DNA from: Chloroflexota bacterium
GTDB taxonomy: Bacteria > Chloroflexota > Dehalococcoidia > SM23-28-2 > RBG-16-64-32
Direction: 5' to 3'
Length of the DNA: 6,502 bases
Assembly (NCBI GenBank): GCA_005880075.1
Contig: VBJT01000065.1
Span: forward strand, 1 to 6,502
Shown here: piece after piece, positions 1-4,986 of the stretch
How the letters are laid out: each line of letters begins with the position of its first letter
Position numbering within the stretch: position 1 is the stretch's first letter
Translations under genes and position numbers: made by a program
Notes under the pieces: model-generated
Databases searched by the model: none
What the model was told of the DNA's origin: nothing
What the model saw: the letters and a program-made list of their open reading frames with translations, nothing else

Positions 1-40
1 AGGCCGTTTGCACTAGCGAATCAGGCTCGCCGCCGGTTCT

Positions 41-46
41 TAGACT
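41..46 (+). promoter_or_regulatory. possible -10 hexamer (TAGACT) for a leaderless M23 gene
   Basis: TAGACT fits the TAnnnT -10 pattern and ends 8 nt before the ATG at 55, so transcription would start at about 52-55. There is no purine-rich ribosome binding site upstream of the ATG, which agrees with a leaderless message. No convincing -35 sits at normal spacing. A single hexamer of this kind can occur by chance. Confidence 0.3.
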
Positions 47-54
47 GCGATACC

Positions 55-1032
55 ATGGTATTGGTGCGTCCCGCTCTTTTTGCCTTTTGGCTCCTCACCG
101 TCTTGGCCGCTGTCGCTGCCTGCGGAGGCAGCGACGCAGCTGCTCCCTCTCTCACGACAGCGCCCGCGACCGGTACTGCCACGCCGCCGCCTACTGCCAC
201 ACCCGCGCCCACTCCCGAACCTACTCCGGCGCCGACGCCGACCCCACCACCTTCGTTAGACTTCTCGGCCAGCCAGCCCCGTCAGGGAGGCTTCCTCTTC
301 GCAAGGCTCCTCTATCCGCCGCCGGGCCTGGCAGATGTCACCATTGATTTCAACGGCGTCTCACACCCCATGCTCCCCGCCGCCGATCGCTGGTTCGCCG
401 TGATCGGTCTCGACATTTACCTCGGCGTCGGCGATTACCCGATCTCGGCGAAGTCGGGCGACACCGTCCTCGCCGCCGGCACACTGAGCGTCAGTGACGG
501 CGGCTTCCAGTACGAATCCATCGAATTACCACCCTCCAGCATCGACCTCCTGACCGACCAGAATGCGGTCAACAACGAGCGCGCCACGCTCGCCCAGGTG
601 TTTTCGAGGTTCACGCCAGAACGGCGCTGGTCCGGCGCGTGGATACTTCCGGCGCCCGGCGCCTTCACGGACGGGTTCGGCCTCATGCGCTCGATCAACG
701 GTGCTCCCTATTACCCGCATACCGGGACCGACATCGCGAACGAGAAAGGCACCCCCGTGGCCGCCGCTGCTACGGGAGTAGTCGCACTTGCCCGGCCCAT
801 GTACCTCTATGGAAACGTCGTCATTATCGACCACGGCGCCGGTGTCTTCAGCGGCTACAACCACCTTGACAGCATCGCCGTCACTGAGGGCCAGGCGGTT
901 ACCATCGGCGATCTGGTTGGCTTCATGGGCGAGACCGGCTTCGTGAGCGGGCCACATCTCCACTGGGAAGCCATCATCGGCGGAGTCCGGGTGGATGCCC
1001 TGCTCTTCACGCAGCAGCCGCTCGACCCCTAA
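55..1032 (+). CDS. M23-family (LytM/peptidoglycan endopeptidase-like) lipoprotein
   Basis: A 325-aa exported zinc-peptidase-like protein, expected to act on peptidoglycan cross-links or to serve as a cell-wall enzyme regulator at the outer face of the membrane. Residues 1-22 form a hydrophobic signal peptide ending in a lipobox (VAAC, Cys23), so it is probably lipid-anchored. Residues 38-66 are a Thr/Pro/Ala linker that would span the wall. Residues 68-150 look like a small beta-rich domain. The M23 domain covers about 197-318 and carries the metal and catalytic signature: HTGTD (His222, Asp226), YNHLD (His270) and HLHWE (His301, His303). All ligands are present, so it should be active. The ATG at 55 is chosen because the signal peptide begins there; no Shine-Dalgarno is visible. 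It is convergent with rsmE, with 4 bp between the stop codons. The substrate is unknown. Confidence 0.93.
   Translation: MVLVRPALFAFWLLTVLAAVAACGGSDAAAPSLTTAPATGTATPPPTATPAPTPEPTPAPTPTPPPSLDFSASQPRQGGFLFARLLYPPPGLADVTIDFNGVSHPMLPAADRWFAVIGLDIYLGVGDYPISAKSGDTVLAAGTLSVSDGGFQYESIELPPSSIDLLTDQNAVNNERATLAQVFSRFTPERRWSGAWILPAPGAFTDGFGLMRSINGAPYYPHTGTDIANEKGTPVAAAATGVVALARPMYLYGNVVIIDHGAGVFSGYNHLDSIAVTEGQAVTIGDLVGFMGETGFVSGPHLHWEAIIGGVRVDALLFTQQPLDP
166..252 (+). repeat. Thr-Pro linker-coding repeat in the M23 lipoprotein
   Basis: This segment encodes residues 38-66, an irregular run of TP, TPAP and TPEP units typical of surface-protein linkers. At DNA level it is a degenerate ACT/CCG-type repeat and not a perfect tandem array. 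It resembles the longer linker in the exported protein at 4004-4810, suggesting similar wall-spanning geometry. Confidence 0.7.
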
Positions 1033-1036
1033 GCGC

Positions 1037-1789
1037 TCAGACGTCCAGTTCTCCGAGCGCGTCCAACACCAGCGCGCTTGCCACAATCCCAGCGGTCTCC
1101 GAGCGAAGAATGCGCCGCCCAAGCGAGACGATTTCCGCGCCCGCCTCGCGTGTGAGGTCGACTTCCGAGTCTTCGAAGCCTCCTTCCGGGCCGATGAAGA
1201 GGCTGACTGTCTCCGGGCGGCGGGCTAGTCCACGAAGATAGGTGCCGAGACTTCGACCGCGTTCTCCTTCAAACGCCATTACCTTGAGTCCGCGCGCTTG
1301 GCGCACCGCCTCCTCGAACGGCAGTGGCGCGTCTACTCGCGGTGGGCGGCCGCGGCCGGACTGCTCCGCCGCCTCAATGACGATGCGTCGCCAACGTTCA
1401 CCGCGAGCAGCGGCCGGCTCGCCCTCGCCCTGGACCAGCGATCGGGCTGTGATCACCGGCACGAAGCGCGCCACCCCAATCTCCGTCCCCTTCTCCAGGA
1501 CGAGATCGAAGCGGTTAGCCCGGATAAGCGACTGATAAAGGACGAGAGTCGCTTCCGGCTCAGGCAGGGCCTCGCGCTCGCCCAGCACAACCCCCGTCAC
1601 AGCATAGGGCGACACCCCTGTCAGCTGGACTTCGTACTCGCGCCCGCCGCCCTCGCTGAGCAGAACACGGTCTCCCCGCTTAAGCCGCAAGACTCGCCCC
1701 AGCCGGTGGGCGAGGTCTGCACCAAGCGTCACGTTACGCGCGCGCAGAGAGCCCGTCGGCACGAAGAAGCGTCGCAGCGGTTCCGTCAC
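1037..1789 (-). CDS. rsmE: 16S rRNA (uracil1498-N3)-methyltransferase RsmE
   Basis: A 250-aa SPOUT-class (trefoil-knot) methyltransferase of normal family length. RsmE uses S-adenosylmethionine to methylate N3 of U1498 in 16S rRNA of the 30S subunit. Visible signatures are the N-terminal RRFFVP (6-11) of the PUA-like domain, KGTEIGV (100-106), AAEQSGR (140-146), the cofactor-loop motif IGPEGGF (199-205) and LGRRILRSETA (223-233) of the knot. The start is a GTG at 1789-1787; it gives the expected N-terminus and no ATG alternative exists nearby. No Shine-Dalgarno precedes it. It is the last gene of dnaJ-prmA-rsmE, 31 bp after prmA, and is probably translated by coupling or read-through from it. 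The stop lies 4 bp from that of the convergent M23 gene. Confidence 0.96.
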   Translation of the reverse strand: MTEPLRRFFVPTGSLRARNVTLGADLAHRLGRVLRLKRGDRVLLSEGGGREYEVQLTGVSPYAVTGVVLGEREALPEPEATLVLYQSLIRANRFDLVLEKGTEIGVARFVPVITARSLVQGEGEPAAARGERWRRIVIEAAEQSGRGRPPRVDAPLPFEEAVRQARGLKVMAFEGERGRSLGTYLRGLARRPETVSLFIGPEGGFEDSEVDLTREAGAEIVSLGRRILRSETAGIVASALVLDALGELDV

Positions 1790-1805
1790 GCTTTAAGCGT
1801 CACGC
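1784..1805. repeat. direct repeat with internal palindrome at the rsmE start
   Basis: CGTCACGC occurs at 1784-1791 and again at 1798-1805. Between and overlapping them is the near-perfect inverted repeat ACGCTTTAAGCGT (1788-1800, centre base 1794). On the minus strand the first copy contains the rsmE GTG start. The second offers another GTG (1803-1801) that opens a five-codon frame ending in a TGA overlapping the real start (GTGA). It could be a coupling device, an RNA hairpin at the start codon, or chance. Confidence 0.45.
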
Positions 1806-1820
1806 GAGCGCGAAGAGCCG

Positions 1821-2735
1821 TCAAGCGCGCGCGATTATCGCCCGCCAAACGCCCTCCTCGACAACGCGCACGCCTCTGGCGCCGGTCTCTTCGAAGGCCC
1901 GTGAAAGCCCAGCGACAGCATCGTCGAGAAATCCGCTCGTGATCAGCGAGCCGCCGGGCGCCAGCGAGCCCACTAGATCGACCGCAAGTCGCTCCAACGT
2001 CAGCCCGCTGATATTGGCAACGATAACATCGAACCGACCGGCCTCGCCCACAAGCGTCCCTTCCCGCACCTCAATCACATTCGCGACACCATTGGCGGCG
2101 GCGTTTTCACGCGCCGCCCGCACGGCGTTTGGGTCCACGTCGATCGCCACGACCTGCTTTGCGCCGAGTTTCGCTGCCGCGATGGCGAGGATGCCGGATC
2201 CGCAGCCCAGGTCGAGCACGTCCGTGCCTTTGCGTACATGATCTTCAAGGACCCGCAGGCACATCGCCGTCGTCGGATGCTGGCCGGTGCCGAAGGCCAT
2301 CCCCGGATCGATTTCGATGACCATATCGCCGCCCTTCAGCCGGTACCGAGTCCACGACGGCTTCACGACAAGAGCGCGCCCGTGCCGCTGGATGCCGAAA
2401 TGCTTCTTCCAGGAGTCGCGCCATGACTCCTCTCTCAGACGTCGGGCCCGACGCCATCGCGGGGCATTCGCCAGGGGCGCTGCGCTCATCGCCAGGCGCA
2501 ATGATCGTCGGATGCGCTCGCAATCTTCCCCCGCCGGAAGATACCCGCAGACTAGCGCCGGCGCGTCGCCGTCGGCGACGTAGCTGTCGCTGGCCTGATC
2601 GAAACGCGAGGCGGATTCGATCGCGACGCCGCCCGGGCAGGCCTGCCGCAGAAGATCAGCTGCCAAATCGGCATCCACACCCGCCACCTCAACGGCGATC
2701 TCGAGCCACTCGATGGCAGCATCATTCGAGGTCAA
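1821..2735 (-). CDS. prmA: Ribosomal protein L11 methyltransferase PrmA
   Basis: A 304-aa class I SAM-dependent methyltransferase that trimethylates ribosomal protein L11 at Lys/alpha-amino positions in the cytoplasm. The N-terminal L11-recognition domain starts with EWLEIAVEV (9-17). The linker has SWRDSWKKHF (104-113). The PrmA hallmark IDPGMAFGTGQHPTT lies at 142-156. The SAM-binding motif I is VLDLGCGSGILAIAAA (173-188), motif II is AIDVDP (197-202), and the substrate-side VANISG is at 239-244. The start chosen is TTG (2735-2733): the only in-frame upstream sequence is a short stretch after a stop at 2768-2766 with no ATG or GTG, and later GTG codons would cut off the conserved EWLEI strand. 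No clear ribosome binding site precedes it. It lies 35 bp after dnaJ and 31 bp before rsmE in the same orientation, so one transcript is likely. Confidence 0.96.
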   Translation of the reverse strand: MTSNDAAIEWLEIAVEVAGVDADLAADLLRQACPGGVAIESASRFDQASDSYVADGDAPALVCGYLPAGEDCERIRRSLRLAMSAAPLANAPRWRRARRLREESWRDSWKKHFGIQRHGRALVVKPSWTRYRLKGGDMVIEIDPGMAFGTGQHPTTAMCLRVLEDHVRKGTDVLDLGCGSGILAIAAAKLGAKQVVAIDVDPNAVRAARENAAANGVANVIEVREGTLVGEAGRFDVIVANISGLTLERLAVDLVGSLAPGGSLITSGFLDDAVAGLSRAFEETGARGVRVVEEGVWRAIIARA

Positions 2736-2770
2736 ACTTATTGCCGGACGCGAATGGCTAGGCCGTCAAG

Positions 2771-3895
2771 CTAACCCAGGGCGTCTTTGATCTTGCCGAA
2801 AATGCCCTTGTCGCCGTTCGCCACCGGCGTGCCGAAGCTCTCGGCCAAGCGCTGAAGCAAGTCGCGCTGCTCGTCAGTCAGGTCCGTCGGCGTAACAGTC
2901 GAAGCCCGCACCAGGAGGTCGCCGCGGCCTCCCGTATGAAGGCGAGGCACACCCTTGCCCCTCATCGTAAAGACGTGTCCGGACTGCGTGCCCCCCGGGA
3001 CGCGGAGGGGCACCTCGTCGCCGTCGAGTGTCGGGATGCGTGGTTCGAATCCGAGAGCAGCCTGCGCGGGGTTCATCTCGAGCTCGTAGATCAGATCGTC
3101 CTCTTCGCGCGTGAAGAAAGCATGCGGGTGCACGCTCATGTAGACGTAGAGATGGCCCGGGCTCCCGCCGTGGGCGCCGACATCGCCTTCACCGTTCAGA
3201 CGCATACGCGCGCCGTCGCTCACACCGGCCGGGATCTTGACGCTAAGCTTGCGCTGTTTCCGCTCGCGACCGGAACCGCGGCATTCTTTGCACGGGTCTG
3301 TGATAATCCGGCCTTCGCCGCGGCAGTGCGGACAGGTGGCGATGTTCACGAACTGGCCGAAGAAGCTCCGGCTCACGCGACGGACCTGTCCGCTACCTTC
3401 GCAAGTAGTGCAGCGCGGCGATTTGGAACCGGGCTCGCCGCCGTTACCGGCGCAGCGCTGGCATCGCTCGACCCGCTCTAGCTCGATATCGCGCTCGCAA
3501 CCGAAGACTGCCATCTCGAAGTCAAGCTCGATGTCGATCCGGCGGTCAGCCCCGCGCTGAGCTTCACGGGTACGACGGCCGGTGGTAGTGCCGCTAAAGA
3601 ACGCCTCGAAGATATCTCCAAAGCCGCCGAGATCGGAGCCGTTGAAGCCGCGGCCGAAGTCGAAGCCCTGCAGCCCAGCGTGCCCAAAGCGGTCATACAT
3701 CGATCGCTTTTCCGGGTCGGAGAGCACCTCGTACGCTTCGCCGATCTCCTTGAATCGCGCTTCGGCGGCGTCTTCGCTGTTCCGGTCCGGGTGGTACTTC
3801 ATCGCCAGGCGCCGGAACGCCTTTTTCACGTCCTCAGCTGACGCATTACGGGAGACGCCGAGGATTTCGTAGTAGTCCTGCCGCGCGGTCGCCAT
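2771..3895 (-). CDS. dnaJ: Chaperone protein DnaJ (Hsp40, type I)
   Basis: A complete 374-aa type I DnaJ, the cytoplasmic co-chaperone that delivers clients to DnaK and stimulates its ATPase. The J domain is at 6-70 with the HPD tripeptide at 35-37. The Gly/Phe-rich linker is at 71-101 (GFDFGRGF, GGFGDIF). The zinc-finger region has all four CxxCxGxG repeats, at 145-152, 162-169, 188-195 and 202-209, giving two zinc sites. The C-terminal client-binding domains extend to about 335. The ATG at 3895 begins the conserved MATARQDYYEILGV N-terminus. No Shine-Dalgarno precedes it, and a -10-like TACAAT lies 9 nt upstream, suggesting a leaderless transcript. It is first in dnaJ-prmA-rsmE; grpE, dnaK and hrcA are not next to it, and no CIRCE element is seen. 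Confidence 0.97.
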   Translation of the reverse strand: MATARQDYYEILGVSRNASAEDVKKAFRRLAMKYHPDRNSEDAAEARFKEIGEAYEVLSDPEKRSMYDRFGHAGLQGFDFGRGFNGSDLGGFGDIFEAFFSGTTTGRRTREAQRGADRRIDIELDFEMAVFGCERDIELERVERCQRCAGNGGEPGSKSPRCTTCEGSGQVRRVSRSFFGQFVNIATCPHCRGEGRIITDPCKECRGSGRERKQRKLSVKIPAGVSDGARMRLNGEGDVGAHGGSPGHLYVYMSVHPHAFFTREEDDLIYELEMNPAQAALGFEPRIPTLDGDEVPLRVPGGTQSGHVFTMRGKGVPRLHTGGRGDLLVRASTVTPTDLTDEQRDLLQRLAESFGTPVANGDKGIFGKIKDALG

Positions 3896-3904
3896 ATCGG
3901 AAAT

Positions 3905-3910
3905 ATTGTA
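3905..3910 (-). promoter_or_regulatory. -10 hexamer TACAAT of the dnaJ-prmA-rsmE operon
   Basis: On the minus strand the hexamer TACAAT (5 of 6 matches to TATAAT) ends 9 nt before the dnaJ ATG. Transcription would begin at about 3898-3895, leaving almost no 5' leader. The lack of any AGGAG-type sequence between hexamer and start agrees with this. At 17-bp spacing the -35 position holds TCCTCT, which is not a good sigma-70 match, so another sigma factor or an activator may be needed. Confidence 0.5.
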
Positions 3911-3978
3911 TCAGGAGGCAGGCGGGCAGAGGAGCGTTAAGCGGGGGGCACTTTGAACGATTCCCCTCCGCGAGGCGA

Positions 3979-4003
3979 CCCGGCCGGCCAAACTAAGGCC
4001 GGG
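3979..4003 (-). terminator. GC-rich hairpin just after the exported-protein gene
   Basis: CCCGGCC (3979-3985) pairs with GGCCGGG (3997-4003), a perfect 7-bp GC stem with an 11-nt loop; an alternative 6-bp pairing with a 7-nt loop also exists. The stem begins directly next to the stop codon of the minus-strand gene (4006-4004). No T-run follows on the minus strand, so it is not a canonical intrinsic terminator. It may be a T-less terminator or a 3'-end stabilising structure separating this gene from dnaJ. Confidence 0.45.
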
Positions 4004-4810
4004 CTAGCTGACTATCGTGCTGCTGCCGCCGGTGCCACTGTTGTTTGCCGGATTCGGGTCGACCGCAGGCTGAAGCGGGTCGATCGCCGCGCTTCCGTTA
4101 ACCGTGAAGCCCTGGCTTCCGGTCGCAGTGCAGGTCACATTCCAGGCGCGGCTGATAGTTGTGATGAGATTGCCGGTCAATGCTGTGTTCTGCACAGTGA
4201 TCGCGCCCGTAGTGGCCGTGCATCCCGCCGGCAGCGCTGGCGCGAACGTCGTGTCCACGACGGCGGGCACCACCGGGCCGTTGTTACGAACACTGATGTC
4301 CACCGACATCATGAATGGGACGCCCGCGAACGCGGTCGCGGGCAAGCTGACCGTCACCCCAACGATCTCTACATCAGAACCGGGCACCGGCGTCGGTGTT
4401 GGGACTTCCGTCGGCGGCGTCTCGGTAGGCGTCGCTGTCGGTTCTGGCGTAGCTGTCGCTGTCGGCGTGGGCTCTTCGGTAGGGGTCGCGGAAGGTGTGG
4501 GTGTGGGCGCCGGCGTTGCCGTCGGCGTCGCGGTCGGCTCGGGGGTGGCCTGCTCGGTCGCGTCCGCCGTCGGGGTCGCGCTCGCTTGCGCGTCTGGCGT
4601 CGGCGTCTCCATGGCGTCGTCGCAGCCGCGTTCCTCCCGCTTCTCGCTGCCGTGCGCAGAGTGTTCGTCCGCGTGCGAACCGCCAGTCTCCGAGTGCGGG
4701 TTCGGGCATCCGCCTTTGTCGGCGATCGAGGCGCCCGTCCCCGCGAAGACGACACCCGCGGCCACAAGGATAGCCGAGAAAACTATAAGAAGCCCGCCCC
4801 ATTTGTTCAT
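4004..4810 (-). CDS. Exported Thr-Pro-linker protein with DUF11-like C-terminal domain
   Basis: A 268-aa secreted or membrane-tethered protein of unknown function. Residues 4-23 are a hydrophobic signal or anchor segment after a lone Lys3, with small residues at 23-30 that could be cleaved. Residues 31-67 form a polar segment rich in His, Cys and acids (Cys35, His39, His46, His50, His53, Cys63). Residues 68-143 are a Thr/Pro/Ala linker. Residues 146-268 look like a DUF11/Ig-like beta-sandwich, with alternating hydrophobic strands, VRNNGP (174-179) and the typical ending DPNPANNSGT (251-260). Cys197 and Cys227 could form a disulfide. No LPxTG motif or C-terminal anchor is present. The ATG at 4810 is supported by AGGAG 9 nt upstream. 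It is divergent from the ArsR-type gene. DUF11 domains are common in surface adhesins and matrix proteins, but no specific role can be assigned. Confidence 0.88.
   Translation of the reverse strand: MNKWGGLLIVFSAILVAAGVVFAGTGASIADKGGCPNPHSETGGSHADEHSAHGSEKREERGCDDAMETPTPDAQASATPTADATEQATPEPTATPTATPAPTPTPSATPTEEPTPTATATPEPTATPTETPPTEVPTPTPVPGSDVEIVGVTVSLPATAFAGVPFMMSVDISVRNNGPVVPAVVDTTFAPALPAGCTATTGAITVQNTALTGNLITTISRAWNVTCTATGSQGFTVNGSAAIDPLQPAVDPNPANNSGTGGSSTIVS
4382..4609 (-). repeat. Thr-Pro linker-coding degenerate repeat
   Basis: This 228-bp stretch encodes residues 68-143, made of TP, TATP, TPTP and EPT units. On the plus strand it reads as repeated GTCGGCGTCGC-like blocks with roughly 6- to 12-bp periodicity. 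The repetition keeps other frames free of stop codons and creates long spurious ORFs on both strands. Such sequence can change length by slippage or recombination. Confidence 0.8.
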
Positions 4811-4819
4811 TTTTTCACA

Positions 4820-4824
4820 CTCCT
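4820..4824 (-). promoter_or_regulatory. ribosome binding site of the exported-protein gene
   Basis: AGGAG on the minus strand, within GAGGAGTG, lies 9 nt before the ATG at 4810. This is one of the few good Shine-Dalgarno sequences in the window and fixes the start. Confidence 0.8.
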
Positions 4825-4832
4825 CTAGACAT

Positions 4833-4838
4833 ATTATG
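4833..4838 (-). promoter_or_regulatory. possible -10 hexamer (CATAAT) of the exported-protein gene
   Basis: On the minus strand CATAAT matches the -10 consensus at 5 of 6 positions and would give a leader of about 15-20 nt containing the ribosome binding site. The -35 at 17-18 bp spacing (AATCAC or CAATCA) is poor, so activation by a regulator is plausible. The tandem GTTCA repeats at 4871-4892 lie 33-54 bp upstream of this hexamer. Confidence 0.4.
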
Positions 4839-4870
4839 GGACGCTGGGCCAGCCCGTGATTGGAGCATCT

Positions 4871-4892
4871 GTTCAGGAACGGTTCAGAGTCG
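4871..4892 (+). promoter_or_regulatory. tandem 11-bp GTTCA direct repeats, PHO-box-like
   Basis: GTTCAGGAACG (4871-4881) is followed without a gap by GTTCAGAGTCG (4882-4892); seven of eleven positions agree, including the leading GTTCAG and trailing CG. A weaker third unit, GGGCAACGCCG, follows at 4893-4903. Head-to-tail 11-bp units are how PhoB/PhoP (OmpR-family) response regulators bind, and actinobacterial PHO boxes have units of the form G-G/T-TCA-N5-G. A -10-like CAAAAT sits at 4905-4910, 12 bp downstream. The regulator and the controlled gene are inferences. Confidence 0.45.
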
Positions 4893-4927
4893 GGGCAACG
4901 CCGTCAAAATTCGTCACGGACGAGCGC

Positions 4928-4957
4928 TTGACATTAGCCTGTGTTTTCTCATATTCT
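4928..4957 (+). promoter_or_regulatory. sigma-70-type promoter of the ArsR-type gene
   Basis: A perfect -35 TTGACA (4928-4933) is separated by 18 bp from a -10 TATTCT (4952-4957; 4 of 6 matches). Transcription would start near 4964, leaving a leader of about 22 nt. AGGA at 4974-4977 lies 9 nt before the ATG at 4987 and is a moderate ribosome binding site. The promoter is locally AT-rich against a GC-rich background. Confidence 0.65.
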
Positions 4958-4970
4958 CAAATGCGCATAT
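4951..4970. promoter_or_regulatory. imperfect palindrome over the -10/start site, candidate operator
   Basis: ATATTCTCAAATGCGCATAT is a 20-bp imperfect inverted repeat in which 7 of 10 base pairs are symmetric (ATAT, C, CA against TG, G, ATAT). It covers the -10 and the expected transcription start. It contains the perfect 8-bp palindrome ATGCGCAT (4961-4968), and it overlaps a direct TTCTCA repeat (4946-4951 and 4954-4959). ArsR-family proteins bind AT-rich dyads at such positions and often repress their own gene, so self-binding is the simplest reading. Confidence 0.45.
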
Positions 4971-4986
4971 AGCAGGACGAAGAAAA

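Larger units (their letters stand above)
3896..4003. other. intergenic region between dnaJ and the exported-protein gene
   Basis: These 108 bp lie upstream of dnaJ and downstream of the exported-protein gene, both on the minus strand. They hold the dnaJ -10 hexamer near 3905, a strong GC hairpin at 3979-4003, and a small hairpin CCTC-CGC-GAGG at 3965-3975. I see no CIRCE palindrome and no coding potential of note. Confidence 0.6.

Noticed and set aside
526..1122. Minus-strand 198-aa open frame
   Set aside because: It lies antisense to the M23 catalytic domain, has no recognisable motif, and runs across the M23/rsmE junction.
1298..1942. Plus-strand 214-aa open frame
   Set aside because: It spans rsmE and the end of prmA antisense, is Arg-rich and has no domain. 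It is a GC-rich shadow.
2936..3481. Plus-strand 181-aa open frame
   Set aside because: It is antisense to the DnaJ zinc-finger and C-terminal domains and has no support of its own.
3896..3960. CIRCE (HrcA) operator upstream of dnaJ
   Set aside because: I looked for TTAGCACTC and GAGTGCTAA on both strands and found neither half-site.
4382..4609. CRISPR-like or regulatory repeat array
   Set aside because: The repetition is codon-level Thr-Pro coding with no fixed repeat length or unique spacers.
3953..4828. Plus-strand 291-aa open frame
   Set aside because: It is antisense to the exported-protein gene, is extremely Arg/Gly-rich over the linker repeat, and lacks domains. The minus-strand frame has a signal peptide, ribosome binding site and recognisable C-terminal domain.
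4104..4859. Plus-strand 251-aa open frame with Val/Gly repeats
   Set aside because: The VGVGVAVGSG pattern is the reverse complement of the Thr-Pro linker. It is stop-free only because of the repeat.
4902..4907. Minus-strand TTGACG as -35 for the exported-protein gene
   Set aside because: At 17 bp spacing the -10 position reads AACCGT, which is not a usable -10, and the CATAAT hexamer is much too far away.
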